64,000 nucleotides of DNA from Clostridium aceticum (GCF_001042715.1 NZ_CP009687.1:4137319-4201318), one strand, 5' to 3'; positions 53,665-63,335 are shown, counted from the first letter of the stretch. Notes: generated by a model from the sequence alone, not told the origin. A program made the numbers and translations.

Positions 53665-54549
53665 TTAACTGCTTGTTTCCAATAAACTTATTATTCTTTC
53701 TAAATCTTCTTCATTGTAATATTCAATTTCAATCTTACCCTTCTTTTTTCCATTTACAATAGTAACTCTTGTTCCAAAAAAACTTTTTAAATTTTCTTCT
53801 ATTTCAAAGAGAACAACATCCTTCTTCTTACTAGCTGATTCTTTATTTTTCTTATTAGGTTCAACAATCGCCCTTACCAGTTCCTCTACTTGTCGAACAT
53901 TAAAATTCTCCGCTTCTACTTTCAAAGCAATTTCATATTGTTTTTCTGAGTCCTGAATACTTAGAAGAGCTCTTCCGTGGCCTCCTGTAAGTTTGCCTTC
54001 CTTAATCATGTCTATGATCCTAGGGTCTAACTGTAATAATCGTAAAATATTGGCTATGTAGGGTCTGCTTTTACCAACTGCTTCTGCCAGTTGATCTTGT
54101 GTCACTTGATATTTATCAATTAAGTACTTGTATGCCTTTCCCTCATCAATAATATTAAGATCTTCCCTTTGGATGTTTTCTATAATGGCAACTTCCATTA
54201 GCTGTTGTTCACTATATTTTTTTATAATGCAGGGTATTTCTTTTAGTCCCGCAATTCTAGTAGCCCTCCATCGCCTTTCACCAGCGATAATCATAAACCC
54301 TTCTTCTCTTTCTGTAACAACGATAGGTTGTATTAACCCATATCTTTCTATAGATTCTGCTAATTCCTTTAATGCTTCTTCATTAAACTCTTTACGAGGT
54401 TGATTTTTATTAGGGTATATGCTGTTAATACTTATTGTTTGGACTTTATTCTCTTGAACCGATTCTTCTACAAGCTGTATCGTATCTATTTGGGGTATGA
54501 GGGCCTGCAATCCTTTACCTAATCCTTTTCTTTTTACTGGTTTGGTCAT
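53665..54549 (-). CDS. parB: Chromosome-partitioning protein ParB (Spo0J)
   Basis: A 294-residue parS-binding CTP switch protein. It has a ParB/Srx-type N-domain with NKNQPRKEFNEEALKELAESI, GERRWRATRIAGLKEIPCI and ENIQREDLNIIDEGKAY, then a helix-turn-helix (TQDQLAEAVGKSRPYIANILRLLQL) and a C-terminal dimerisation region. It follows parA by two bases, so they are co-translated. A parS-like site lies at its 3' end. Confidence 0.96.
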   Translation of the reverse strand: MTKPVKRKGLGKGLQALIPQIDTIQLVEESVQENKVQTISINSIYPNKNQPRKEFNEEALKELAESIERYGLIQPIVVTEREEGFMIIAGERRWRATRIAGLKEIPCIIKKYSEQQLMEVAIIENIQREDLNIIDEGKAYKYLIDKYQVTQDQLAEAVGKSRPYIANILRLLQLDPRIIDMIKEGKLTGGHGRALLSIQDSEKQYEIALKVEAENFNVRQVEELVRAIVEPNKKNKESASKKKDVVLFEIEENLKSFFGTRVTIVNGKKKGKIEIEYYNEEDLERIISLLETSS

Positions 54550-55323
54550 TTAAATCACATCCTCTTCTAATTCTATAAATTCTTCCGCTAATTCTAAGTA
54601 AGCCTCTGCCCCCTTAGATTTTTTATCATAGTAAATAACTGGTTGTCCATGACTAGGAGCCTCAGCAAGCCTTACATTTCTAGGTATAATTGTGGTATAT
54701 ACTTTTCCTTTAAAATAGTTTTTTACTTCATCTACTACCTGTATAGATAGATTTGTTCTACCATCAAACATACTTAAAACCACCCCTTGAATTTCTAACT
54801 CTGAATTCAAACTACTTTTGACTAGCTGTATCGTATTCATCAGTTGGCTTACTCCTTCAAGAGCATAGTATTCACATTGAATAGGTATAAGTACACTATT
54901 TACTGCAGACAAAGAGTTAATTGTTAGTAGTCCTAAGGAAGGGGGACAGTCTATAAAGATATAGTCATAATTATCTTTAATTGTATGAATAGCCCTTTTT
55001 AAAATTGTCTCTCTTTCCTTTGTGGAAACCAGTTCTATTTCCGCTCCTGCTAGTTCACTACTAGAGGGTATTAAGTCTATATTGCTGTACTCTGTTTTTA
55101 TAATAACCTTCTTTATATCTACTTCATTTAACATAACATCATAAATACTATATTCCAACTGGTCTTTATCTACACCAAAGCCACTGGTACTATTACCTTG
55201 AGGATCAATATCTATGACACATACTCGTTTACCTTTATCAGCTATACAAGCACTAAGATTGACGTTTGTGGTAGTCTTACCTACGCCTCCTTTTTGATTA
55301 AAGATTGCTATTATTTTAGCCAT
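54550..55323 (-). CDS. parA: Chromosome-partitioning ATPase ParA (Soj)
   Basis: A 257-residue deviant-Walker ATPase that partners ParB at the origin and modulates DnaA. The Walker A is FNQKGGVGKTTTNVNLSA, the Walker A' region is RVCVIDIDPQGNSTSGFG and the switch region IFIDCPPSLGLLTINSL. Length is normal for Soj. It leads the parAB operon; upstream is a 317-base gap without a gene. Confidence 0.97.
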   Translation of the reverse strand: MAKIIAIFNQKGGVGKTTTNVNLSACIADKGKRVCVIDIDPQGNSTSGFGVDKDQLEYSIYDVMLNEVDIKKVIIKTEYSNIDLIPSSSELAGAEIELVSTKERETILKRAIHTIKDNYDYIFIDCPPSLGLLTINSLSAVNSVLIPIQCEYYALEGVSQLMNTIQLVKSSLNSELEIQGVVLSMFDGRTNLSIQVVDEVKNYFKGKVYTTIIPRNVRLAEAPSHGQPVIYYDKKSKGAEAYLELAEEFIELEEDVI

Positions 55324-55640
55324 TTACCGCTACCCCCTTTTAACAATTAGTAAAAACTTTTGTTACTCTATATAAATAATCTAGTTTAGTAAGCAGATAA
55401 CTAAGACGCTGCCAATCTACTCTCTATTAAATTTCTAAAAAGTTTTGAATTTTCCTTTTAAAAAAAATATATTTCATATATTTTTTTGATTTTTATTTTT
55501 TATACTGCTCTTCAAGATATTTCACTAATAATACAAATTTAAAAGGAATATAATGATTTATAAACATAATCTATAAAGAAAAATAAAATAAATCAAAGAA
55601 AATTTTTTACTATAAACATTTTACTGAGGAGGTTTATTTA

Positions 55641-55910
55641 ATGTTACGTATGATTATGACAACTTTTTTTATTGTATTTATTGCGGAGCTAGGAGATAAG
55701 ACCCAACTCCAAACAATGTTGTTGGCAACACAGTGTAAGTCTATATGGCCAGTATTTATAGGAGCATCTTTAGCTCTAATTCTTAGCTCTCTTATAGGGG
55801 TTTGTGCTGGAGCATTTCTTACGAAATATATTCCTACCCACTATCTACAAACAGCTGCTGGTGTGGCTTTTGTTGTTATAGGTGTTCTTACTTTAACAGG
55901 AAAAATTTAA
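55641..55910 (+). CDS. Single-repeat GDT1/UPF0016 cation exporter
   Basis: An 89-residue membrane protein of the GDT1/TMEM165 family, predicted manganese or calcium exporters. It has one copy of the signature AELGDKTQLQTMLLATQ, whereas two-repeat proteins have two in opposite halves, plus helices at 5-24, 36-60 and 68-87. Half-size members must dimerise. A good GAGGAGG site precedes the ATG. It is on the plus strand against its neighbours. The 317 bases upstream (55324-55640) are AT-rich and show neither a yybP-ykoY riboswitch nor another feature. Confidence 0.85.
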   Translation: MLRMIMTTFFIVFIAELGDKTQLQTMLLATQCKSIWPVFIGASLALILSSLIGVCAGAFLTKYIPTHYLQTAAGVAFVVIGVLTLTGKI

Positions 55911-55919
55911 CATTTATGT

Positions 55920-56052
55920 CATAGGTGTTCATCTGCACCGTAATTTGTCATTCTTCGTTACTCCAAGATCCTTCGCTACCCTCAGGATGACATTTAGATA
56001 GAGTTTTAGAAATAATTGTATTAATTTAATTCCTATTAATTTAATACCTATG
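55920..56052. mobile_element. MITE-like element, copy E (degenerate)
   Basis: About 133 bp starting CATAGGTGTT and ending, inverted, CATAGGTATTAAATTAA. The centre contains the complement of the family core (GATCCTTCGCTACCCTCAGG). No flanking direct repeat is convincing, so this copy is older or rearranged. It lies between the GDT1-like gene and noc. Confidence 0.6.
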
Positions 56053-56066
56053 ATACCTATATAAAA

Positions 56067-56098
56067 AAAGATTACTAAGTATCTTCTAGTAATCTTTT
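56067..56098. terminator. Terminator after noc
   Basis: A 12-bp perfect stem (AAAAGATTACTA/TAGTAATCTTTT) with an 8-base loop, reading into TTTTTTT on the minus strand. Confidence 0.8.
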
Positions 56099-56125
56099 AT
56101 CGTTAACTTATATTTTGTTTGTCTA

Positions 56126-56923
56126 TTATCCCTTTGGTATTTTAACCGTTACCTCTATAAAATCTCCCTTATCCACCTGCTTAAATTCAGCCTTCTCTTG
56201 CTTATCTTTAATAGCATCGTAGGCTTGTTTAATTGTATTAATATATATTTTATAGTTCATAAAACTTTTAATCTTTTGTTGTCTTTTAGGTTCTTCTGCT
56301 GCTGTTATTTCCTCCAGCATATTCTGTATAAGTTCTTCCGTTTTTTTAACGTTATAGTCGTTTTTTATTACTTTTTCTAAAACTAAAGTTCTTAATTCAT
56401 CATCAGGAAGCTTTAGTAAAGCTCTAGCATGTCTCTCTGTTAAATTGTTTTCTAGTAATTTTCGCTTAATATCTTCCCTCAACCGAAGAATCCTTAGTTT
56501 ATTAGCAATAGTAGATTGGTTTTTGCCTACACATAGCGCCAACTCCTGTTGCGTCAATCCATGATCTTCAATTAAATTAAAGTATCCTTCAGCCTCTTCT
56601 ATAAAATTCAAATCTTCCCTTTGAAGATTTTCTATAATAGCTAAAATAGCGGAATCTTTGTCGTTAAAATGATTGTTAACAATAGCAGGTATTGTTTTTA
56701 GGTTAGCCAATTTTGCCGCCTTTACTCTTCGCTCTCCAGCTATTAATTCATACTTTCCTTCCCCTATTTGCCGTACACTTATAGGTTGTAGTACTCCATA
56801 CGCTTTTATAGATTGACTCAGTTCTTGTAAACTTGCCTGAGAAAAAGTTTTTCTAGGTTGATAAGGGTTGGAAATAACAGAATCGATACATATCTCTAGA
56901 ACTTTTCTTTCAGTAACACTCAT
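56126..56923 (-). CDS. noc: Nucleoid occlusion protein Noc (ParB paralogue)
   Basis: A 265-residue ParB-family protein. It carries the ParB-type box (NPYQPRKTFSQASLQEL), GERRVKAAKLANLKTIPAI, ENLQREDLNFIEEAEGY, and the helix-turn-helix (LTQQELALCVGKNQSTIANKLRILRL). Position upstream of rsmG and separate from parAB fits Noc, which blocks division over the nucleoid. The ATG at 56923 is favoured, with GAGGGAT seven bases upstream. If so, the membrane-targeting amphipathic N-terminal helix of Bacillus Noc is absent. An upstream ATG (56959) would add 12 residues, but has no ribosome site. Confidence 0.9.
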   Translation of the reverse strand: MSVTERKVLEICIDSVISNPYQPRKTFSQASLQELSQSIKAYGVLQPISVRQIGEGKYELIAGERRVKAAKLANLKTIPAIVNNHFNDKDSAILAIIENLQREDLNFIEEAEGYFNLIEDHGLTQQELALCVGKNQSTIANKLRILRLREDIKRKLLENNLTERHARALLKLPDDELRTLVLEKVIKNDYNVKKTEELIQNMLEEITAAEEPKRQQKIKSFMNYKIYINTIKQAYDAIKDKQEKAEFKQVDKGDFIEVTVKIPKG

Positions 56924-57053
56924 CCCGATCCCTCTTTTCTTTAAATAAGGAAATTTCATAATACTACTTATTCTATAAAAAAACCTTGACTCCTCCTACT
57001 ATTAAACAGAAAAATATTTTTTTGTTTTACAAAATACTTCTTTTTATCAGGTT

Positions 57054-57770
57054 TTAAAGAGGGTTTTTTGAAGGTTTACCAGCCTTTCTAGGATATTTTG
57101 TTGGAATTTGTTTTATTTTCTCTATTACCAAAATACTATGGGTTATATCACTAAAAGGTAATGTTATATGTTGTTGATCTACTACTTTACCTCCTAAAAC
57201 TTCAATCGCTCTTTTTCCTTCAAGTAACTCTTCATCCAAAGCTTTACCTTTTTGACAAACAAAGAAGCCTCCTACTTTTACAAAAGGTAAACAATATTCT
57301 ACTAGAATATTTAAAGGAGCTACTGCTCTAGCCACTGCATAATCATAAACTTCTCTATGGCCTTTGTCCTGACCAAAATCCTCAGCTCTACCATGAACAA
57401 ATTCCATATCTTCAAGTTCTAGTTGAAGGCATACTTCTTTCAAAAAGTTAATCCTCTTGTTTAAAGAGTCTAGTAGTGTTACTTTCAATTGAGGAAAAAT
57501 TACCTTTAAAGGAATACCAGGAAACCCTGCTCCAGTACCTACATCTATTGCTTTTCCGTTATTCTTTAGTTGTTGGACTTTTATACAGGATATAGAATCT
57601 AAAAAATGTTTTATAATCACTTCCTGCTCATCTTCAATCGCTGTTAAATTCATTTTTTTATTCCATTCTAATAGAATATCTTTATATGTTAACAACTGAT
57701 CTATTTGTTTTTCACTAAGTTCTATTCCTAATTCCTTGCTTCCTTCTTTTAATAATGTTGCTAATGTCAT
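57054..57770 (-). CDS. rsmG: 16S rRNA (guanine-527 N7)-methyltransferase
   Basis: A 238-residue SAM-dependent methyltransferase acting on 16S rRNA G527. The SAM loop is AIDVGTGAGFPGIPLKVIFPQL and the substrate region is NKRINFLKEVCLQLELEDMEFVHGRAED, with VARAVAPLNILVEYCLPFV. It is four bases from mnmG upstream, in the conserved mnmG-rsmG-noc order. The ribosome site is GGGATGGGGAG. Confidence 0.97.
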   Translation of the reverse strand: MTLATLLKEGSKELGIELSEKQIDQLLTYKDILLEWNKKMNLTAIEDEQEVIIKHFLDSISCIKVQQLKNNGKAIDVGTGAGFPGIPLKVIFPQLKVTLLDSLNKRINFLKEVCLQLELEDMEFVHGRAEDFGQDKGHREVYDYAVARAVAPLNILVEYCLPFVKVGGFFVCQKGKALDEELLEGKRAIEVLGGKVVDQQHITLPFSDITHSILVIEKIKQIPTKYPRKAGKPSKNPL

Positions 57771-57773
57771 CTT

Positions 57774-59669
57774 TTACTCCCCATCCCCTCTTTGCCTTCT
57801 TCTTTGCTCTAAGTAGACCAACAAAACAGAAATATCAGCTGGTGAAACACCAGAGATTCTAGAAGCCTGTCCAACTGAAAGAGGTTTAATAGCATTAAGT
57901 TTTTGCCTTGCCTCTAGCCTTAGTCCATCTATCTCGCTATAATTAATGTCTTCAGTAAGTCTTTTATTTTCTAATTTTTTGAACTGATCAATTTGTTTCA
58001 GTTGCTTATCGATATAACCTTCGTATTTTATAACAACTTCACACTGTTTTACTACGTCCTTCAATATTTCTTCGTTTCTATGAAAATCGATAGCAGATAT
58101 TGTTTCATAAGAAACCTCTGGTCTTTTTAATAAATCATAAAGAGAAATCCCTGTCTTTATAAGAGAACTACCTAAAGTCTCCAGTAGAGGATTGGCCTTA
58201 TCGGGTGAAACAACTGTTGTTTTTAATCGCTGCATTTCCGACTCTATTTGTTGTTTTTTATTTAAATATCTTTCATATCTTTCTTCTGTAACCAGCCCTG
58301 CCTCATAACCCTTAGGCGTCAATCTTAAATCGGCGTTATCCTGTCTTAATATTAGTCTATACTCTGCTCTTGAGGTCATCATACGATAGGGTTCATTGGT
58401 TCCCTTTGTAACTAAATCATCAATCAACACACCAATATAAGCTTCTGACCGATCTAGTATAAGAGGATCTTTTTCTTCAATTTTTAAGGTAGCATTCATC
58501 CCTGCCATCAAGCCTTGGGCTGCTGCTTCCTCATATCCAGATGAGCCATTAAACTGCCCAGCACAAAATAAGTATTGAATATGCTTAGTCTCTAGTGAAG
58601 GTTTTAATTGTGTAGGATCAATACAGTCATACTCAATAGCATATGCTGGTCGCATGATTTTGGCATTTTCTAAACCTATTACTGTTCTAATCATTTGTTG
58701 CTGAATTTCCTCCGGCAAACTGGTAGACATCCCCTGAATATACATTTCTTTTGTATCAAGTCCTTCTGGCTCAATAAAAAGTTGGTGAGAAGGTTTATCA
58801 TGGAACCGAACAATTTTATCTTCTATCGAAGGACAATATCTAGGACCTATACTCTCCATATCCCCCCTATACATAGCAGAACGATTAATATTTTCTGTAA
58901 TTACCCTTTGAGTTTCTGCTGTGGTTCTTGTTAACCAGCATGGATGTTGATCGATCTCTAACTTACTGTTCAAAAAGGAAAAAGGCACCACTTCTTTATC
59001 TCCAGCATGAATATCCATTTTGGAAAAATCAATACTATCTTTATGTATTCTTGCAGGGGTTCCTGTTTTAAACCTTCTCATATTACATCCTAAAGCTACT
59101 AATTTTTCTGAAAGATATTTCGCGGGAAATAAACCATTGGGACCAGACTCATAATTTACTTCACCCATATAAACTTTACTTCTAAGATAAACACCTGTTG
59201 CTAAAATAACAGCTTTACTGTAGTATACAGCCCCTGTTCTAGTAACAACACCCTTTACCTGACCATCTTCTACAATTAAATCTACAACTTCAGCTTGCCT
59301 TACTTCTAAGCTCTCTTGATTTTCTATGGTTTTTTTCATTTCCACATGATATTTCAATTTATCTGCTTGAGCTCTTAAAGAATGTACTGCTGGTCCCTTT
59401 GCGGTATTTAACATCTTACTTTGAATAAAAGACTTATCTATATTGATGCCCATTTCTCCTCCTAGTGCATCAATTTCCCTTACCAGGTGCCCTTTACCAG
59501 TTCCTCCGATGGATGGATTACAAGGCATCATGGCAATCGCATCTAAGGTTGTTGTTAGCATTAAAGTTTGTTTTTTCATTCTAGAGGTAGCAAGAGCGGC
59601 CTCACAGCCAGCATGACCTGCCCCCACTACAATAACATCATAACTTCCCGCATCATATTGAATATTCAT
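57774..59669 (-). CDS. mnmG: tRNA uridine-5-carboxymethylaminomethyl modification enzyme
   Basis: The 631-residue FAD- and NADH-dependent subunit that, with MnmE, builds cmnm5 on the wobble uridine of tRNAs such as the Glu and Lys tRNAs in this window. FAD site: [16 protein letters not shown]. Conserved signatures: [27 protein letters not shown] and the C-terminal YEGYIDKQ and [17 protein letters not shown]. It is 127 bases downstream of mnmE. Confidence 0.98.
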   Translation of the reverse strand: MNIQYDAGSYDVIVVGAGHAGCEAALATSRMKKQTLMLTTTLDAIAMMPCNPSIGGTGKGHLVREIDALGGEMGINIDKSFIQSKMLNTAKGPAVHSLRAQADKLKYHVEMKKTIENQESLEVRQAEVVDLIVEDGQVKGVVTRTGAVYYSKAVILATGVYLRSKVYMGEVNYESGPNGLFPAKYLSEKLVALGCNMRRFKTGTPARIHKDSIDFSKMDIHAGDKEVVPFSFLNSKLEIDQHPCWLTRTTAETQRVITENINRSAMYRGDMESIGPRYCPSIEDKIVRFHDKPSHQLFIEPEGLDTKEMYIQGMSTSLPEEIQQQMIRTVIGLENAKIMRPAYAIEYDCIDPTQLKPSLETKHIQYLFCAGQFNGSSGYEEAAAQGLMAGMNATLKIEEKDPLILDRSEAYIGVLIDDLVTKGTNEPYRMMTSRAEYRLILRQDNADLRLTPKGYEAGLVTEERYERYLNKKQQIESEMQRLKTTVVSPDKANPLLETLGSSLIKTGISLYDLLKRPEVSYETISAIDFHRNEEILKDVVKQCEVVIKYEGYIDKQLKQIDQFKKLENKRLTEDINYSEIDGLRLEARQKLNAIKPLSVGQASRISGVSPADISVLLVYLEQRRRQRGDGE

Positions 59670-59796
59670 CTCTAACCCCTCCGTATAACTTGTCTTTATT
59701 TTTATATTGATCTGAGCTGCTCAATTATTAAATACAGTGTTAAAAATCAACACTTGTACTGATTTTTTTCTCTGTACTGTCTTTAATTTCAAGACT

Positions 59797-61182
59797 TTAC
59801 TTTCCAATACAGAAGTTCTTAAAAATATGATCAATAATATCTTCTGCTACTGTATCTCCTGTGATTTCTCCTAATGTTTCCCATGTATTTTTTATATCTA
59901 CTTCAATAAAGTCCAAAGGCATTTTTTTTGTAATAGCTTCTATACCTTCTCCGATATTTTTTAATCCTCTTTCTAGAGCATTTTTATGCCTTACATTTGT
60001 TACTAAAAGCCGATCTTTTGCTCTAACCTCTCCTTTATATACTAAGTCCTCGATAGCTTCTTCCACTTCCTCTAGCCCTTTTTCTTCTATCAAAGAAATT
60101 TTTATAACCTTCTTATGTTCCATTAAAGTTTTTATCTTCTCTAAATCCGCCCGTTGAGATAGATCCATTTTATTCATGAGTATCAGAGCCTTTTTATTTT
60201 GGATTAATTCCATAATCTCTAGATCTTCTCTTGTAAGCTCTGTTGATATATCCAACATAAAAATAACCAAATCCGCCTTATTAAAGAACTCTTTAGACTT
60301 TTCAACACCTATTCTTTCAACAATATCTTCAGTTTCCCTTATGCCTGCTGTATCCATGATTTTTAAAGGAATCCCTCTTATATTTAACTGTTCTTCAATA
60401 ACATCTCTGGTGGTGCCTGGCACCTCTGTGACAATAGCTCTTGATTCTCTTAATAAAGCATTTAGTAAAGAGGATTTTCCTACATTGGGTTTTCCTACAA
60501 TAACAGTGTTTAATCCTTCTCTTAAGATTTTGCCTGCATCTGCAGTATTTAATAAATGCTCTATTTCCCTTTGAACCTCTGTGCCCTTGTTAAATAAGTA
60601 ATCTAAAGTAACTTCATCAATATCTTCTTCTGCAAAGTCTATAGAAACCTCTATATGAGCCAACATATCTAGAAGTTTTTTTCTTGTATTACTCACCTGT
60701 TTGGACAAAGCTCCCTCTAACTGATCCAAAGCCACATCAAAACCTTTGTCTGTTTTAGCACTGATCAAATCCATTACTGCTTCCGCTTGTGCTAAATCTA
60801 TTCTTCCATTAAGAAAAGCTCTTTTTGTAAATTCTCCTGCATCAGCTGCACGTGCTCCTTTTCTTAGCACCAACTGTAATATTTTTTTTACAGGAATTAC
60901 ACCACCATGACAATTGATCTCCACCACATCTTCCTTCGTATAAGTGTAAGGTCCCTTTGTATAATAAGCTAGCACCTCATCTATTTTTTCTCCCGTATCT
61001 GGATCAACAATATGGCCATAGGTCATTCTTCTAACAGGAAATTCACTTAACTTTTTCCCAGGTTTTGATTGAAAAATTGTATCTACAATATCTAAAGCTT
61101 TATTTCCACTAATTCTTACGATGCCTATACCCGCTTCTCCAGGAGCTGTCGCTATAGCAGCTATCGTATCATCTATGTACAT
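59797..61182 (-). CDS. mnmE: tRNA modification GTPase
   Basis: The 461-residue partner of MnmG. It has an N-terminal tetrahydrofolate-binding domain (YIDDTIAAIATAPGEAGIGIVRISG), a helical domain, a G domain with IVGKPNVGKSSLLNALLRE (G1), GTTRDVIEE (G2), DTAGIRETEDIVE (G3) and NKMDL (G4), and the C-terminal redox-type FCIGK required for modification. Start: ATG after TAGAGGTGAAG. Together with mnmG, rsmG and noc, it forms the classical origin-proximal set. Confidence 0.98.
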   Translation of the reverse strand: MYIDDTIAAIATAPGEAGIGIVRISGNKALDIVDTIFQSKPGKKLSEFPVRRMTYGHIVDPDTGEKIDEVLAYYTKGPYTYTKEDVVEINCHGGVIPVKKILQLVLRKGARAADAGEFTKRAFLNGRIDLAQAEAVMDLISAKTDKGFDVALDQLEGALSKQVSNTRKKLLDMLAHIEVSIDFAEEDIDEVTLDYLFNKGTEVQREIEHLLNTADAGKILREGLNTVIVGKPNVGKSSLLNALLRESRAIVTEVPGTTRDVIEEQLNIRGIPLKIMDTAGIRETEDIVERIGVEKSKEFFNKADLVIFMLDISTELTREDLEIMELIQNKKALILMNKMDLSQRADLEKIKTLMEHKKVIKISLIEEKGLEEVEEAIEDLVYKGEVRAKDRLLVTNVRHKNALERGLKNIGEGIEAITKKMPLDFIEVDIKNTWETLGEITGDTVAEDIIDHIFKNFCIGK

Positions 61183-61294
61183 GTTACTTCACCTCTATAT
61201 TAGTATTTTGCTATAGATAACCGATTATCTATAAGAAATTTTTATTAACTGTTATTATACCAAATTTTTCATGCTCCAATACAGTAAAAAAATG

Positions 61295-61316
61295 AACCCA
61301 GCATATAAACTGGGTT
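61295..61316. terminator. Terminator between jag and mnmE
   Basis: AACCCAG/CTGGGTT with a loop of eight bases reads into a T run on the minus strand. A second hairpin (CCCCATTTA/TAAATGAGGG, 61330-61353) sits between it and the jag stop codon. Confidence 0.7.
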
Positions 61317-61374
61317 TCTCTTTTATTAGACCCCCATTTATATAAATGAGGGTAATAAATTATTCGGATAAATT

Positions 61375-61995
61375 TTATTTCTTAATGGTAATGGCTACCT
61401 TTCTATAAGGTTCTTCCCCCTCACTATAGGTCTGTACAAAAGGATTCCCCTGCAGTGTAGAATGAATAATTCTTCTTTCATAAGGATTCATAGGTTCTAA
61501 TGTAATCGTTCTTCCTACTTTTTTTACTTTTCTAGCCATTTTATTTGCCAATTTTATTAAAGTTTCTTCCCGTTTTCTTCTGTAGTCTTCAGTATCAATG
61601 AATACCTTTAAGTAATCTTCTCTATTTTTGTTTACTACTAAACTTGCCAAATATTGTACGGAATCTAGTGTTTGTCCTCTTCTACCGATAATAACACCCA
61701 TATTAGGACCCTCTAAATGAATATTTAAAGTATCTCCCTTAGCCTCAATATCTATTTGCACCTCGATATCCATTCCCTTAAATAAATCCTGTAAGAATGT
61801 CCTAACATCATCCTCTGGACGATCAACCACTGTCAACCTTACCTTTGCTAGTTTTGTACCAATTAAGCCTAAAAATCCTTTCGATGGTATTTCAATAATT
61901 TTCACATCTACTTGTTCTCTGCTCTTTTCTAATTGATCAAGCCCCTGTTGAATAGCCGCTTCGATTGTTTTACCAGTTGATTCTATTGACTTCAT
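61375..61995 (-). CDS. khpB: RNA-binding protein Jag (KhpB)
   Basis: A 206-residue RNA-binding protein: N-terminal Jag domain (SIESTGKTIEAAIQQGLDQLEKS), a KH domain about 70-140 (GVIIGRRGQTLDSVQYLASLVVNK) and an R3H domain about 140-206 (MARKVKKVGRTITLEPMNPYERRIIHSTLQ). The KhpA/KhpB pair governs cell-division and wall-synthesis transcripts in streptococci. It starts two bases after yidC, as it does in Bacillus. Confidence 0.96.
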   Translation of the reverse strand: MKSIESTGKTIEAAIQQGLDQLEKSREQVDVKIIEIPSKGFLGLIGTKLAKVRLTVVDRPEDDVRTFLQDLFKGMDIEVQIDIEAKGDTLNIHLEGPNMGVIIGRRGQTLDSVQYLASLVVNKNREDYLKVFIDTEDYRRKREETLIKLANKMARKVKKVGRTITLEPMNPYERRIIHSTLQGNPFVQTYSEGEEPYRKVAITIKK

Positions 61996-61997
61996 AA

Positions 61998-62651
61998 TTA
62001 ATTGGAACCCTCCTTTATTTGAGAATAGGGTTTATTAATAATTACCTGCTGTACTACCTGGAACACGTTACTTACTACCCAATACAGCGTAAGTCCAGAA
62101 GGAAAACTTCTTCCCCATATAAAAATCATAACTGGAAAGAAATACTTCATCATGTTTTGTGTTGGATCTTGCTTACCGCCAGCTGAAGTCATTGTTGCAC
62201 TAGATAGGTAGGTAGTAAGTCCTGCCAACAAAGGTAGTATTAAAGGATCTGCTTGAGATAAACTTGGTAACCACAAAAAACCAGCCTCTACTACTTCTTG
62301 AGCAAAACCATAATCTAGAGGATTTCTTAATACTGAAAATAATCCAATGATGATTGGAAATTGAATTAATAAAGGTAAACACCCTCCAAATGGACTAACA
62401 TTATACTCTTTATACAGTTCCATGACTTTGGTATTCATTTTTTCTTTATCATTTTTATACTTTTCCTGAATTTCTTTTATCTTTGGTTGAACTTCCTGCA
62501 TTTTTTTCATAGATTTTGTTTGTTTAATCGTTAAAGGAACCATAATTAACTTCACTACAATAGTGAATAATATAATAGATAAACCATAGTTCCCCACTAG
62601 TTGATAGATTAGTCTCAGCAGTGCACCCAACGGTTGTGCAATAATGTCCAA
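61998..62651 (-). CDS. yidC: Membrane insertase YidC/Oxa1
   Basis: A 217-residue insertase that integrates membrane proteins, alone or with SecYEG. Five helices are recognisable, with the conserved cytoplasmic coiled loop KQTKSMKKMQEVQPKIKEIQ, the hydrophilic-groove arginine-type region, and GCLPLLIQFPIIIGLFSVLRN and FIWGRSFPSGLTLYWVVSNVFQ. It lacks a lipoprotein signal, unlike SpoIIIJ of Bacillus. The start is a TTG after GGGGG. It sits between yidD and jag. Confidence 0.96.
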   Translation of the reverse strand: MDIIAQPLGALLRLIYQLVGNYGLSIILFTIVVKLIMVPLTIKQTKSMKKMQEVQPKIKEIQEKYKNDKEKMNTKVMELYKEYNVSPFGGCLPLLIQFPIIIGLFSVLRNPLDYGFAQEVVEAGFLWLPSLSQADPLILPLLAGLTTYLSSATMTSAGGKQDPTQNMMKYFFPVMIFIWGRSFPSGLTLYWVVSNVFQVVQQVIINKPYSQIKEGSN

Positions 62652-62673
62652 AAGTAAAACCCCCTATAATATA

Positions 62674-62886
62674 TTATTTTTTTAAAGGGTCATATCCTCC
62701 CGGGTGAAAAGGATGACACCTTAATATTCTTCTCAAAGTTAAGTAAGTTCCCTTAAAAAAGCCATAGGTACTATAAGCCTCTATACTGTACTGAGAACAA
62801 CTGGGATAAAATCTACAAGTTGGTGCTTTTAGAGGAGAAATCCATTTTCTATAAAAAGAGATGATCCATATACAAAAACTTGCCAT
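62674..62886 (-). CDS. yidD: Membrane protein insertion efficiency factor YidD
   Basis: A 70-residue small protein. It begins [38 protein letters not shown] and ends [11 protein letters not shown], the diagnostic YidD signatures with three conserved cysteines. It peripherally assists the YidC pathway. The ATG at 62886 is chosen after GGAGAG; the TTG five codons earlier overlaps that site. It lies between rnpA and yidC. Confidence 0.95.
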   Translation of the reverse strand: MASFCIWIISFYRKWISPLKAPTCRFYPSCSQYSIEAYSTYGFFKGTYLTLRRILRCHPFHPGGYDPLKK

Positions 62887-62916
62887 TTTTTTACTCTCCA
62901 AATAAAATCGTTTTCT

Positions 62917-63255
62917 CTATTTCTTCAATAGTTTTTTCTTTCCTATTAAATGAAGTAATGCACTCTCTATTTCCTGAAAAGTAGCTTCATTACATCCCTG
63001 CCTAGCAACAAAGACCAAATCATAGCCTTGTAGCAGTTTACTATCATTCAATCGATAGCTTTCTCTCATTCGTCGTTTTACCTTGCTTCTTATAACACTT
63101 TTTCCTACTTTTTTTGAAACTGTGAAGCCTGCCCTATTATAATCAAAAGCATTTTTCTTTATATACAAAATGAGCAACTTGTTAGCTATAGAGTTCCCTT
63201 CTTTATACACTTTTCGAAAATCTTCGTTCTTCCTAAGTCTATTGGCAGCCTCCAT
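62917..63255 (-). CDS. rnpA: Ribonuclease P protein component
   Basis: A 112-residue basic protein that assists the RNase P RNA in 5' tRNA processing. The central RNR-like motif reads RSKVKRRMRESYR with Ser in place of the usual Asn, after VSKKVGKSVI. It starts at the ATG behind GGAGGAGAAGC; nine extra residues upstream are not supported. It follows rpmH by 99 bases. Confidence 0.95.
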   Translation of the reverse strand: MEAANRLRKNEDFRKVYKEGNSIANKLLILYIKKNAFDYNRAGFTVSKKVGKSVIRSKVKRRMRESYRLNDSKLLQGYDLVFVARQGCNEATFQEIESALLHLIGKKKLLKK

Positions 63256-63335
63256 GCTTCTCCTCCTATCTATCTTCCCCACAATCTGCTATAGCACTAT
63301 AAACTATAAAAGGAAAATAAACATAACTACAGAAA

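Noticed and set aside
55324..55640. Possible manganese riboswitch before the GDT1-like gene
   Set aside because: No yybP-ykoY-type conserved sequence or multi-helix structure is visible; the region is only AT-rich.
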